Below are positions 45,373-54,725 of a stretch of 64,000 nt of DNA, in pieces. The stretch's first letter is position 1. Each line of letters starts with the position of its first letter. The notes under the pieces were generated by a model. It ran no database searches. It had not been told where the DNA came from and worked only from the letters and a program-made list of their open reading frames with translations. The DNA lies in assembly GCA_945860295.1 (NCBI GenBank), contig CAMAQH010000011.1, positions 1 through 64,000 on the forward strand, written 5' to 3'. The translations under genes were made by a program, and so were the position numbers. This stretch comes from Prosthecobacter debontii (GTDB lineage Bacteria > Verrucomicrobiota > Verrucomicrobiia > Verrucomicrobiales > Verrucomicrobiaceae).

Positions 45373-46806
45373 TCAACCAACGATCTCCTTGATCACATGC
45401 CCGTGCACGTCGGTTAGCCGGCGATTGATGCCGTTGTTGTAGAAGCTGAGTTTCTCGTGATCGAGTCCGAGCAAGTGCAGCGCGGTGGCGTGGAGATCGT
45501 AGCAGTAGGCGGGATTCTCGGCGGCTTTATAACCGAGGTCGTCAGTGCTGCCGTAGGCGGTGCCACCTTTGATGCCGCCGCCAGCCATCCAGGCGGTGAA
45601 GGCACCTGGGTTGTGGTCACGTCCTTTGCCTGCGCCTTGCGCTGCGGGTTGACGACCGAACTCGCTGGTGCAAATGACGAGCGTGCTGTCGAGCAGGCCG
45701 CGTGATTTGAGATCGGTGAGCAGCGCGGCAGCACCAGTGTCGAGAATGGGGCCCCAGTAGCCGTGGTCGCGCACGAGGTCTTCGTGGCTGTCCCAGTTCG
45801 GGCGGATTTTTTTCGCGCCGGTGTTTTCCGCACCACAGAAGATCTGCACAAAACGCACTCCACGCTCGACGAGTCGGCGGGCGAGCAGGCATTGGCGGCC
45901 AAAGGTGCCGATGTCTTCGTGATCGAGATTGTAGAGCTGCTTGGTGGCGTCGGATTCGCCACGCAGATTGGTAGCGTCAGGGGCGCTGAGTTGGAGGCGG
46001 GCGGCGAGTTCGTAGGCGGCGATGCGGGCCTCGAGTTCGCTGTTGCCCGTGCGCTCGGCGGCATGGGCGTGGTTCAGCGTTTGGAGAAAATCGCGGCTGG
46101 TCTGCTCGGTCTGGCCGCGGAGATGGGCGAAGTTTTTCGACGGGAATAGATCAGCGATGGGCGGCTTCTCGACATCAGTTTGCAGCGTGGTTCCCTGATG
46201 AATCGCAGGCAGAAAACCCGCGCCCCAATTGATGACACCGCCGGGCGGAAGCCCGCGCGGATCGGGCAGCACGGCGAAGGCAGGCAGGTCATCGCTCACA
46301 CTGCCGAGTCCATAGGTGACCCACGCGCCCATGCTGGGAAAGCCAGGCAGGATGAAGCCGCTGTTCGCCATAAACATCGCTGGTCCGTGCAGCGCGGTTT
46401 TGCTCTGCATGGAGTGAATGAAGGCCATGTCGTCCACGCGTTGCGCGAGCTTGGGAAAGAGGTCGCTGATCCAGCGTCCACACTCGCCATGTTGGTGGAA
46501 GGGCCACCAGCTCTGCTGACAATTGCCCGGCTTCGAGGCGAAGAACTGCAGCTTGCCATCGGCATCAAAGGGTTTTCCCTGACGCTTCACCAGCTCCGGT
46601 TTGTAGTCCCAGGTATCGACATGTGAAAGACCACCTGGGCAGAAAATTTGGATCACTGCCTTGGCCTTGGCGGGATGATGCGAGCTCTTGGGCGCGAGCG
46701 GATTCGTTGCTGCGCTGGCATCGCGATGCAGCAGAGAAGCGAGGGCGGTTCCTGTGAAGCTGTGTAGGAAGTTGCGACGTGAGGAGCTGGAAAGGAGAGT
46801 ATTCAT
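45373..46806 (-). CDS. DUF1501 (sulfatase-superfamily-like) exported protein
   Basis: 477 aa. The N-terminus SSSRRNFLHSFTGTALASLL is a twin-arginine-type signal. Typical DUF1501 landmarks: VIQIFCPGGLSHVDTWDYKP, DDMAFIHSMQSKTALHGPAM, ERGVRFVQIFCGAEN, NWDSHEDLVRDHGY, VICTSEFGRQP, GRDHNPGAFTAWMAGGGIKG and TALHLLGLDHEKL. These place Asp/His metal ligands as in alkaline-phosphatase-like folds. DUF1501 genes are usually paired with a PSD1 cytochrome gene; this one is not, but two PSD1 genes lie upstream in the same block. Confidence 0.88.
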   Translation of the reverse strand: MNTLLSSSSRRNFLHSFTGTALASLLHRDASAATNPLAPKSSHHPAKAKAVIQIFCPGGLSHVDTWDYKPELVKRQGKPFDADGKLQFFASKPGNCQQSWWPFHQHGECGRWISDLFPKLAQRVDDMAFIHSMQSKTALHGPAMFMANSGFILPGFPSMGAWVTYGLGSVSDDLPAFAVLPDPRGLPPGGVINWGAGFLPAIHQGTTLQTDVEKPPIADLFPSKNFAHLRGQTEQTSRDFLQTLNHAHAAERTGNSELEARIAAYELAARLQLSAPDATNLRGESDATKQLYNLDHEDIGTFGRQCLLARRLVERGVRFVQIFCGAENTGAKKIRPNWDSHEDLVRDHGYWGPILDTGAAALLTDLKSRGLLDSTLVICTSEFGRQPAAQGAGKGRDHNPGAFTAWMAGGGIKGGTAYGSTDDLGYKAAENPAYCYDLHATALHLLGLDHEKLSFYNNGINRRLTDVHGHVIKEIVG

Positions 46807-46824
46807 AAGGTGTGAGCTCGAGAA

Positions 46825-49143
46825 TTAATGAATCCAGATGGCTTTGCCCGTGCCGCCTTTTGGTGTGGTCATCGGGTAGTTGGTGTTGGGCTTTTGCTCG
46901 ATGATGCGGACGACTTGCTCGATGGCCAGATCGGTCTGGGCATCACGAAACCGAACGCCGGTGACGCTGACATTGCGCACGGTGCAGTCGAGGTCGGGAG
47001 AGAAGATTTCGGTCCATTTCTCTGGCTTGTTCTGACCTCCGCTCTTGTAGGTCACAGACTTCGGCCCGATAGCGAGGAGGTGCCATTCAGGAGTGATGTG
47101 ATGATTCACGCGAACGTTGTGAATGGAGAGTCCGGCGGTGTTCGCGTGGAGTTCGATCTGACCGGGTTGGTTGAAGGTGAGGTCTTCGAGGCGGAGGTTC
47201 TTCACGGTGCCAACTCCGATGCTGAAGTCGTTGTCACGACCGAGTTCGAGGTTCGGCTGGTCATAGAGCTTGAACTCACGAATGTCCGTGATGCGGCGCA
47301 GCGTGATGTCGCTGATGGGGCAATCGAGCGTGGTGCCATCATCAAAACGCTTCACGCCGGGCAGGATGCGGATGGAATTGGCCGCAGGCACACCTTTGGG
47401 CGCTCCGGTGACGTCTTCGATGACGATGCGTTTGATGGGGCCATAGCTGGGCGCGTAGTTTTTCCATTCCCAAGCATTCAGCGCGACATTGTCGTCATGC
47501 GAATCGCCACGCACGCCGCGGATGAGGCCATCACTGGCGGGGCCGTTCACATGCACGCCGTCGCGGCGGTGGTCTTCGAGGGTGATGTTTTCCACGGTGA
47601 ACTCATGCGCGTTCGCCAGATGCACACCGAAGGGCCTGCTCTGCCGAATGGTGACGTTCTTCACCGAGACGCGGCGGACGTTTTGCAGCAGGATGACGCC
47701 GTGCGTGCCGAAGGCGAGATTCTCCTTTGCGGAATGGCCGCGGTTGTTGCCATTGCTGGCCACGGCGGTGGCGAGTGTGCTCCAAATACCGCCTTCGACG
47801 GTGATGTCCGTATCGAGCGGCAGATCGGCGGGCACGGGCTTGGTGTTCAAGGTGACGACATGCTCGTTGCGCACCATGCAGGTGTTAGAGTCAGGCTTGA
47901 GGCGAATCTCGGCGGTCGGATCGGCGCTGAGTTTTTGACCGGATTTCAAGACGAGCGGGCCATCGAGGTAGTAGGGCTGGTCTCGTGCGGGAATGTGCAG
48001 CGTTCCCTGGGCGTCGAGCGTCGCTTGCATGGCCTGCGTCCACACTTCGGCGGTGACGTTGCGCGTTTCGACTTTTCCGGAAGCGTCCGGCCACTGCTCG
48101 GTCCAGGTTTCGCTGCGGACGAGTGGCTGGAAATCGGACAGTTTCTTGGCGGCCGGTATTGGCAGATTGTCCGACGCCTTGAGATAGCCCAGCGACACGA
48201 AGAAGGCGTCCAGCTCGCGAATGATGCGGTGGAAGCATCGAGTGACTTCCTCGCGTGGTTCGCCCTTGCCGCGCCCGGGATTAAAAAAGCCGTGCGGCTG
48301 GCCTTCGTAGGCTTTCAGTTCGCAGCGATTGCCTGCGGCAGTCATGGCTTTGGCAAAGAGTTCCACCGTGGGGAATGGCACCGCCTCATCTTTCGTGCCG
48401 TGGAAGAGAATGCTCGGAGGCAATCCCGCACGGACGAAATGATAGGGAGATATCTCCTGCGGTCGCCCATCGGTGCGGGCGCGGATATCGGCGATTTTTT
48501 CATCTGAAAGCAGCCCGGGATGACCTTCCACCGGCGAGAGCACCACGGCTGGATTAAACAACGCGAGAGCGTTCGGCATGGAGCTGACCTCCGTGTGATC
48601 TCCGTCCTCGAAACCCGGCACCATCGCCACCGCCGCAGCGAGATGACCGCCAGCGGATTCACCTCCCGCCACGATGCGGTCGGGGTCAATGCCGAGACGC
48701 CCGGCATTGGCACGAGCCCAACGAATCGCTGCCTTCGCATCGCGCAGGCAATCCTGCGGGATGACCCCGTGGCGGCTCAGCACCCGGTAGTCACACGGAA
48801 TGGCGACCATGCCGCGCTGCGAGAGGTAAAGCGATTGCGGCAGGAATTGTCCCGGCGATCCACCTTTCCATCCGCCACCAAAGAAGAACAACACCGCCGG
48901 GCGTCGCTCTGAGGCTCGATGATTCGGCGGTGTGAAGATGTAAGCATTGAGCTTCACACCGTTCACCTCCCGATAAACCTCCACGCTCGCCCCTGGCATC
49001 TCCGGCGGGTATTTCCAACTCACAGGCGGCTCAGGAAGATCATTAGCGGCGTGCAGCGCGACCAGCGGCTCTAGGAGCAGGAGGGTGGTCAGCAGGAGAC
49101 GACAAAAAGATGCGTGGCAGAAAAATGGGCTCCGGGTCTTCAT
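46825..49143 (-). CDS. Secreted alpha/beta-hydrolase (BD-FAE-like esterase) fused to a right-handed beta-helix
   Basis: 772 aa from ATG 49143 with signal peptide ending at LHAA. Residues about 45-330 are an esterase: oxyanion HGGG-type loop as FFFGGGW (87-93), nucleophile Ser163 in GGESAGG, acid in GTKDEAVPF and His in EGQPHGF near 295. Residues about 400-760 form a parallel beta-helix of pectate-lyase type with repeating NVTIRQSRPFGVHLANAHEF and ENITLEDHRRDGVHV. An esterase of this type removes acetyl, feruloyl or similar groups, and the helix would bind or cleave a uronic-acid polymer. The order esterase then beta-helix in one chain is unusual. Confidence 0.82.
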   Translation of the reverse strand: MKTRSPFFCHASFCRLLLTTLLLLEPLVALHAANDLPEPPVSWKYPPEMPGASVEVYREVNGVKLNAYIFTPPNHRASERRPAVLFFFGGGWKGGSPGQFLPQSLYLSQRGMVAIPCDYRVLSRHGVIPQDCLRDAKAAIRWARANAGRLGIDPDRIVAGGESAGGHLAAAVAMVPGFEDGDHTEVSSMPNALALFNPAVVLSPVEGHPGLLSDEKIADIRARTDGRPQEISPYHFVRAGLPPSILFHGTKDEAVPFPTVELFAKAMTAAGNRCELKAYEGQPHGFFNPGRGKGEPREEVTRCFHRIIRELDAFFVSLGYLKASDNLPIPAAKKLSDFQPLVRSETWTEQWPDASGKVETRNVTAEVWTQAMQATLDAQGTLHIPARDQPYYLDGPLVLKSGQKLSADPTAEIRLKPDSNTCMVRNEHVVTLNTKPVPADLPLDTDITVEGGIWSTLATAVASNGNNRGHSAKENLAFGTHGVILLQNVRRVSVKNVTIRQSRPFGVHLANAHEFTVENITLEDHRRDGVHVNGPASDGLIRGVRGDSHDDNVALNAWEWKNYAPSYGPIKRIVIEDVTGAPKGVPAANSIRILPGVKRFDDGTTLDCPISDITLRRITDIREFKLYDQPNLELGRDNDFSIGVGTVKNLRLEDLTFNQPGQIELHANTAGLSIHNVRVNHHITPEWHLLAIGPKSVTYKSGGQNKPEKWTEIFSPDLDCTVRNVSVTGVRFRDAQTDLAIEQVVRIIEQKPNTNYPMTTPKGGTGKAIWIH

Positions 49144-49209
49144 ATTTTTGCCGGACATTACTTTGTCGGTCTTATGAGAGTGAATGGCGAGGTGTTTCAT
49201 CAAAGGTGG

Positions 49210-50493
49210 TCACTTCATCGTCTTCGCTATCGCATCCACCTCGCTCATCTTGAAGCGAACGCTGACGATGGAGCAGCCGATGTCTTCTTTCCGGTAGTTC
49301 GCATAGGTCGTGGCGACGATGGTGCCGCCGGGGAGCAAGTGCAGGCCGGGGTAGAAGCCGTCTTTGAAGGTCTTCAAAAGACTCACACGATACTGACCTG
49401 GTTTGCCTTGTTTGATGTCATCGTAAGTGCCGACCCAGGCAATGAACCCGGCTTTGTCTTTCGACTGCGGCGAGGCGTTGCGAAAGACGATGACCATGCG
49501 CCCGTCGGGCAAAGAGATGCCGTGGTGTCGGTCGCCGGTGAGTCCCCACGGCGTGTCCATGGGTTGAGACCATGTCTTGCCTTCGTCGCGGCTGAACATG
49601 ACGAGGCTCGTGCCGCTGCGGCGGTTCTCTCGCATCAGGCAGCAGAGTTCGTCGCCATCGGGCGAGCGGAAGACGTAGGGCTCGCAGGGGTGCTTGCCGT
49701 CGAGTTTGGTGCCGTCGCAGGCGATTGTGGGCGCGGACCAGGTGAAGCCGCCGTCGCGGGTGATGGATTGTAGCACTTGCAGCGTGCCTTCCTCGCCGAT
49801 GCCGCTGCCGCGATGGAAGAGGCCGAGCGTTGAGCCGTCCTTCAGCCGCACGATGCTGGAGAATGTCATGATGCAGCGAAAGGGATCGTCCTTGCTGATC
49901 GGTCCGCCGATGGGCGGTAGCTCGCGCCAGGTCTTGCCATCGTCCTCGCTGACGATGCGCGGCATGAAGCCCTCGTGACGGCCTGCGATGAGCTTGGGGT
50001 TCTCCTTGTCGGTCAAGGTGCGTGCGGCAAAAACCCACAGCCGCTCTTTGCCCTGCGGATCGGTGATTCGATAGATGCTCGGGCAGTTCTTGAAGTTGAC
50101 GTAGTTCGGCGGCAGCGCGTCGTCGATGCGCTTCCAGGTCAGCCCCGCGTCCTCGCTGCGAGCCATCGGCCCCGCGTGGCCGCCGTGGCCGAGGTTCCAG
50201 ACGCAGAAGATCGTCTTGTTGTCCGCCAGCATCGCCGTGGTCGGATGCGCGTGATACTCGCCCGGCTTCGGCGAACCGCGTGCGATGACGATTTGCCGCT
50301 GTGTGTCCTCGGAGAGGTCGATGTGCTTCAACGCCTCACGGTGCTGCTGCCACAGCGCCTTCTTTTCAGCAGGCGCGGATTCCCATGCACGTTTCGCGGC
50401 CTTGGTGGCGTTCGCGACCTCGGGCTTCGCTTGGGCGAATGCGGCCAGCGGCGCAAGCAGCAGGGCGGTGAGGAAGGTGAGGTTGTGTTTCAT
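49210..50493 (-). CDS. Secreted sialidase-like BNR protein
   Basis: 427 aa from ATG 50493; upstream codons to 50682 overlap the neighbouring gene and are not used. Signal peptide MKHNLTFLTALLLAPLAAFA, cleavage near AQA. A helical insert of about 45 residues precedes the propeller. Asp boxes SEDAGLTW, SEDDGKTW, TRDGGFTW and SRDEGKTW mark the blades. No (F/Y)RIP motif is seen, so it is a divergent member of the sialidase clan and sialic acid need not be its substrate. Confidence 0.8.
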   Translation of the reverse strand: MKHNLTFLTALLLAPLAAFAQAKPEVANATKAAKRAWESAPAEKKALWQQHREALKHIDLSEDTQRQIVIARGSPKPGEYHAHPTTAMLADNKTIFCVWNLGHGGHAGPMARSEDAGLTWKRIDDALPPNYVNFKNCPSIYRITDPQGKERLWVFAARTLTDKENPKLIAGRHEGFMPRIVSEDDGKTWRELPPIGGPISKDDPFRCIMTFSSIVRLKDGSTLGLFHRGSGIGEEGTLQVLQSITRDGGFTWSAPTIACDGTKLDGKHPCEPYVFRSPDGDELCCLMRENRRSGTSLVMFSRDEGKTWSQPMDTPWGLTGDRHHGISLPDGRMVIVFRNASPQSKDKAGFIAWVGTYDDIKQGKPGQYRVSLLKTFKDGFYPGLHLLPGGTIVATTYANYRKEDIGCSIVSVRFKMSEVDAIAKTMK

Positions 50494-50507
50494 GGCTGTG
50501 CTGTGAT

Positions 50508-52682
50508 TCACTTCTTCGGCGCAGGTGCTGGGGCTTTGACCCACGCGAGGTTGAATGCGTAGTGGTTCCGGCTGGTGACGAGCTCGATATTTCCAGCACG
50601 GCTCTGTGTGGCCGCAAGGTAGCTGGTGGGTTCGGCGAGGGTGTCGCTGATGAGGAAGGGCGTTCGTTCCTTGGTGATCCACTTCCGCTCCGGTCCACCG
50701 GGTGTGATGAGTCGTCGGTCAGGCCAGGTCTTGCCTTCGTCGTAGCTGACGGCGGCGAAGAGGCCGTAGCCTGTGTAGTCGCCGCCGGTGGATTTGAAGA
50801 CGAGGCCCTTGCGATTCCGCCAGTCCCGCCATTGGTCAGTGAAGGAGCAGAACACCAGTGGACCTTCTTTGAGTCGCAGCAGGACGCTCTTTTGAGCGCT
50901 GCTCACGACGGGGAACTCGCTCATGCCCCACTGCCATGTTTTGCCGCGATCACTCGAATAGCTCACGGGCGTCCGGTTCTCGAAACGAGCCTGCTCTTGC
51001 ACGGGGTCAAGCCGTGAAAAGGCCATCCAGCGCCCGTCGGCGAGTTCCACCATGGCGGGATGGTAGCCGGCGATGAATGATCCGCTGTTGCCGGGCCTGA
51101 CGTCATCGCTGCCACGAATCCTGCGACCGTGCTGCTGCCAGCTCTTGCCACCGTCCTCGCTGACCATGACTTCAAAGAGGTCATACGGGATCGCCAGGAC
51201 GCCGTCTTTGGTGCGCATCAACTGGTTGGCGTAGTCTCCGGCGGCACGGAAGAACTCCGGCTTCGACCAAGTGGCTCCGTTGTCAGTGGAGTGACGCAGG
51301 CTCTGACACCCGGACTTATAATACACGTCGTCGAGGTGATAGAGAGTCTTGTCTCCGTCCCACCAGAGCTGCGGCGCTCCGTCCAGCACATCGGCCGCAT
51401 CATAGAAGGGCGACGCGGGTTCCCATTCCTTCGCACCGAAGCGCAGTCGTGACGCTGCGTGCGAGCAGGTGAGGTCCGTTTCGGCGGGAGTCGAAACCCA
51501 TGCCGCGAGCAAATCACCATTCGGGCATTCGGTGATCGTCATGCAATGATTCTCACTGCAATACACCGGCCCGACTGCATCATCCGCGACATGCACCAGT
51601 AGCTTCGGTCCTTCGAAGAACGGCTCATTGGCGGGCTGCGGCACGATGCGCGGCACAGTCTGGCTAACGTTTTGCGCATTCAGCGGTGGCGGTGCTTTGG
51701 GTAGCAAGGTTCCTTTTGGAAGCTCACCCTGCACGACGCGAAACCCCATGCGATCAAACGCATCGTATGGCACCCGTGAACCCCGATTCGCCGAGCGCAG
51801 GAAGCGGATGAGCGAGGAATGAAATCCACCCCGGAACACGCGGAAGTCGCCATCCACACGCCCGAGCGGGTCTGTCTGCGCAACGCCTTCATACACCCCA
51901 TACCAGTCGCTGCACCACTCGGCCAGGTTGCCGTGCATGTCGTGCAGGCCCCAGGCATTCGGCGTCTTCTGTGCCACGCGCAATGAACCCGCCGCATCAT
52001 GTCTGGCGTTTTCATGAGTCCATGAACCGCCGACGAGTTCACCATACTTCAAACCGGCCATCGCTTTTTCTCCCGCCTTCCGCCAATCATACTCCTGTGG
52101 CATCGGCCCGGACGGAAAATAGGCAACGCGAAGATTCTCATCCCCAAACCACTTCTGGTGAGCATCCGGTAGCTTTTCGCCCGTGTTGAAAAGCGTCGTC
52201 GTGCCCCCGCGGCACGCATACTCCCACTCCGCCTCCGTCGGCAGGCGATACGTTTTGCCTTCCTTCTTCGAGAGCCACTCGCAGAACTCGACCGCCTTGT
52301 GCCATGAGATGCCGCTGGCCGCATCTTCATCCGCAGGCTTCGACTTCGCATCGCGCATTTTGAAACCGGGATCAAATTGCCAATACTGCGCCACCGTCAC
52401 TTCGGTGACACCCATCAGGAACGGCTGCGTGATCGTGACCCGGTGCGCCGGCTTCTCATCGAAGTCGATTCGATTGAAGTCCTTATACATCTCCCCGAGC
52501 CGCTTCTGCCCCATATAATCCTCCAGCGGCGGACCGTCCTGACCCATGGTGAACGTGCCAGCTTCAATGCGCACAAGCTTCATGCCGATGGAGTTGATGA
52601 TGGGCTCGGCGCGTTGGCCGACGGAATGCACCGAAGAAACGGAAACGATGAGAGGGATGAGGAAAAGGGGGATGGGTTTCAT
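50508..52682 (-). CDS. SUMF1/FGE-like domain fused to a sialidase-like propeller (copy 1)
   Basis: 724 aa from ATG 52682; the frame is open to 53438 but that part lies inside the next gene. Signal peptide, then a SUMF1-type domain at about 28-320 (MKLVRIEAGTFTMGQDG, YRLPTEAEWEYACRGG, NAWGLHDMHGNLAEWCSDWY, FRVFRGGFHSS). The active-site cysteine pair of true formylglycine-generating enzymes, which follows GGSW, is absent: GGFHSSLIRFLRSANRG contains none. Residues about 370-710 are a BNR propeller (STDNGATW, SEDGGKSW, SSDRGKTW, SYDEGKTW). It therefore probably binds rather than modifies. It is a tandem paralogue of the next gene upstream, 11 bp apart. Confidence 0.82.
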   Translation of the reverse strand: MKPIPLFLIPLIVSVSSVHSVGQRAEPIINSIGMKLVRIEAGTFTMGQDGPPLEDYMGQKRLGEMYKDFNRIDFDEKPAHRVTITQPFLMGVTEVTVAQYWQFDPGFKMRDAKSKPADEDAASGISWHKAVEFCEWLSKKEGKTYRLPTEAEWEYACRGGTTTLFNTGEKLPDAHQKWFGDENLRVAYFPSGPMPQEYDWRKAGEKAMAGLKYGELVGGSWTHENARHDAAGSLRVAQKTPNAWGLHDMHGNLAEWCSDWYGVYEGVAQTDPLGRVDGDFRVFRGGFHSSLIRFLRSANRGSRVPYDAFDRMGFRVVQGELPKGTLLPKAPPPLNAQNVSQTVPRIVPQPANEPFFEGPKLLVHVADDAVGPVYCSENHCMTITECPNGDLLAAWVSTPAETDLTCSHAASRLRFGAKEWEPASPFYDAADVLDGAPQLWWDGDKTLYHLDDVYYKSGCQSLRHSTDNGATWSKPEFFRAAGDYANQLMRTKDGVLAIPYDLFEVMVSEDGGKSWQQHGRRIRGSDDVRPGNSGSFIAGYHPAMVELADGRWMAFSRLDPVQEQARFENRTPVSYSSDRGKTWQWGMSEFPVVSSAQKSVLLRLKEGPLVFCSFTDQWRDWRNRKGLVFKSTGGDYTGYGLFAAVSYDEGKTWPDRRLITPGGPERKWITKERTPFLISDTLAEPTSYLAATQSRAGNIELVTSRNHYAFNLAWVKAPAPAPKK

Positions 52683-52693
52683 GACTTGGTGAT

Positions 52694-54724
52694 TCACTTC
52701 TTCGGCGCGGACGGCAGTTGTTTGATCCACGCGAGATTGAACGTGTAGTGCTTGCTGCTGGTGACTAGCTGGATGCGGCTGTCGCGCGTCTGCGTGATGG
52801 CAAGGTAGCCGTTGGTGTTCGCAGGGGAGCCGTTGGCGTTGGTGAGGCGTTCTTCGGGGCCGATGATGAGGCGGCGGTCGGGCCAGGTTTGGCCTTCGTC
52901 GTAGCTGACGGCGGCGAAGAGGCCCACGCCGGTGAATTCGCCATCGGTGCTCTTGAAGGTCATGCCTTTGCCGCCGAGACCTTTCTTCAGATCGCGGGCT
53001 TGGTCGGTGAAGGAGCAGAGCACGATGGGGCCTTCTTTGAGCCGCAGGAGCACGGGGCGCTGCGTGTTGCTCACGACGGGGAACTCGCTGGGGGCATAGC
53101 TCCAGGTCTCGCCCAAGTCGCTGGAGTAACTGACGGGCATCTTGAAGCCGAAGATCTCTTGGTCTGCCACGTCGTCGAAGCGACCCATCGCCATGAGGCG
53201 TCCGTCGGCGAGTTGCACGAGCGGCGCATGGATGCCGGCGATGCATGGGCCGTTGCCGCCGGGGCGCACGTCGATTTTGTTGCTGCGCCAGGCTCCGTTT
53301 TGTTTCCACGTCTGGCCGTTGTCGCGACTGATGACGATGGAATGATTGTCGATCGCGATGGCGAGCACGCCCTCGCGGGTGCGAATGAGGTTGTTGCTGG
53401 TCTCGCCTGCTGGGATGAAGACCTTGGCCTTGCTCCACGTCGCGCCGTTGTCCGTGGAGGTGCGGAAGAGCACGTCGGCAAAGGCGCGTGATTCAGCGAA
53501 GTGGATGATGGTTTTGTCGCCGTCCCACCGGAGCTTCGGCGCGTGGTCGTTCACATCGGGTGCGTCCCAGAAAGGCGAGGGCGTTTCCCAATCCTTCGCG
53601 CCAAAACGAAGGCGGTTCGCGCCGTTGGCGAGTTCGGGTCCGGGTTCGCTGACGCAGGTGAACCAGGTGACAAGCAGATCGCCGTTCGGACACTCAGTGA
53701 AACCGGGGCTGTGATTGTGCCGGGTAAAAAGCGGACCGACTTCCCCAGGCGGAATCTGGCGGTAATTTCGCGGTCCTTCCATGAAGGGCATGTCATTGGC
53801 CGGCGGTGTGATGTTAGGCACTTGCTGGCTGACGTTCTGCGCGATCATCGGCGGTGTCGGTGGCGGCAGTGTCATGCCTTTCAGCCACTCGCCCATGACG
53901 ACGCGGAAACCGACCCAAGGGCTCGCGGAATCGGGAATCCAGCCTCCACGATTCGCTGAGCGAACCATGCGCGTGAGCATCGAGTGACTGCCACCGCGGA
54001 ACACGCGGAAATCGCCGTCACTGCGGCCCAGTGGGTCGGTTTGGTCACGGCTCTCATAAGGTCCATACCAGTCGGTGCACCACTCGGCCACGTTGCCATG
54101 CATGTCATGCAGGCCCCACGCATTTGGAACCTTCTGCGCAACGCGAAGCGAGGTCGCGCCCTCCTGCCACGCATACTCGGGCGGCATTTTGCCATCGGGG
54201 AAATACAGCTCACGCCAGCCTTGGCGGCCAAACCACTTCTGATGCCCTGTCGGCAACGTGTCGCCCGTGTGGAAAAGCGTCGTCGTGCCCGCACGACAAG
54301 CATACTCCCACTCCGCTTCCGTCGGCAGATGATAGGTCTTACCTTCCTTCTTCGAGAGCCACTCGCAGAATGCCGCTGCCTTCGTCCAAGTGATGGCATT
54401 CACAGCTTCATCGTCCGTGCCTTTGCCCTTGCGAAAGCCTGGCTCGAACTGCCGGAACTGCCCCAGCGTGACCTCGGTGACGCTCATGTGAAACGGTTGC
54501 GTGAGCGTCACGCGATGCACCGGCTTCTCATCCCAATCCGCCGACCGAACCTCCGCGTGATGCGTCGCCATGTTCCCATTGCCCGCAATCGGCTGCCCGT
54601 CCTGGCCCATCGTGAACGTGCCTGACTGGATGGGCATGAGTTTCATGCCAATGGAGTTCGTGATGGGCTCGGCTGCGTGCATGGGAGTGAACAGCAGGGC
54701 GACGAGGAGGGTGAGTCTTGTCAT
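52694..54724 (-). CDS. SUMF1/FGE-like domain fused to a sialidase-like propeller (copy 2)
   Basis: 676 aa from ATG 54724. Same architecture as the downstream copy: signal peptide MTRLTLLVALLFTPMHAA, SUMF1 domain at about 20-280 (YHLPTEAEWEYACRAGTTTL, NAWGLHDMHGNVAEWCTDWY, RVFRGGSHSM at 242-249) without the FGE cysteine pair, then a propeller with STDNGATW, SRDNGQTW, SSDLGETW and SYDEGQTW. C-termini are nearly the same (FNLAWIKQLPSAPKK here, FNLAWVKAPAPAPKK in the other). It follows the PSD1 gene by one base, implying translational coupling. Confidence 0.82.
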   Translation of the reverse strand: MTRLTLLVALLFTPMHAAEPITNSIGMKLMPIQSGTFTMGQDGQPIAGNGNMATHHAEVRSADWDEKPVHRVTLTQPFHMSVTEVTLGQFRQFEPGFRKGKGTDDEAVNAITWTKAAAFCEWLSKKEGKTYHLPTEAEWEYACRAGTTTLFHTGDTLPTGHQKWFGRQGWRELYFPDGKMPPEYAWQEGATSLRVAQKVPNAWGLHDMHGNVAEWCTDWYGPYESRDQTDPLGRSDGDFRVFRGGSHSMLTRMVRSANRGGWIPDSASPWVGFRVVMGEWLKGMTLPPPTPPMIAQNVSQQVPNITPPANDMPFMEGPRNYRQIPPGEVGPLFTRHNHSPGFTECPNGDLLVTWFTCVSEPGPELANGANRLRFGAKDWETPSPFWDAPDVNDHAPKLRWDGDKTIIHFAESRAFADVLFRTSTDNGATWSKAKVFIPAGETSNNLIRTREGVLAIAIDNHSIVISRDNGQTWKQNGAWRSNKIDVRPGGNGPCIAGIHAPLVQLADGRLMAMGRFDDVADQEIFGFKMPVSYSSDLGETWSYAPSEFPVVSNTQRPVLLRLKEGPIVLCSFTDQARDLKKGLGGKGMTFKSTDGEFTGVGLFAAVSYDEGQTWPDRRLIIGPEERLTNANGSPANTNGYLAITQTRDSRIQLVTSSKHYTFNLAWIKQLPSAPKK

Positions 54725-54725
54725 T

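Noticed and set aside
46828-48507. 559-codon rightward frame
   Set aside because: Antisense to the esterase-beta-helix gene; the repeats only mirror the beta-helix repeats.
52683-53438. N-terminal extension of the downstream SUMF1-sialidase frame
   Set aside because: It overlaps the upstream paralogue out of frame and is low-complexity Arg/His/Gln; ATG 52682 begins a proper signal peptide.
50508-54724. SUMF1 domains as the formylglycine-generating enzymes for the sulfatase
   Set aside because: Both lack the cysteine pair needed for the reaction and are far from the sulfatase gene.
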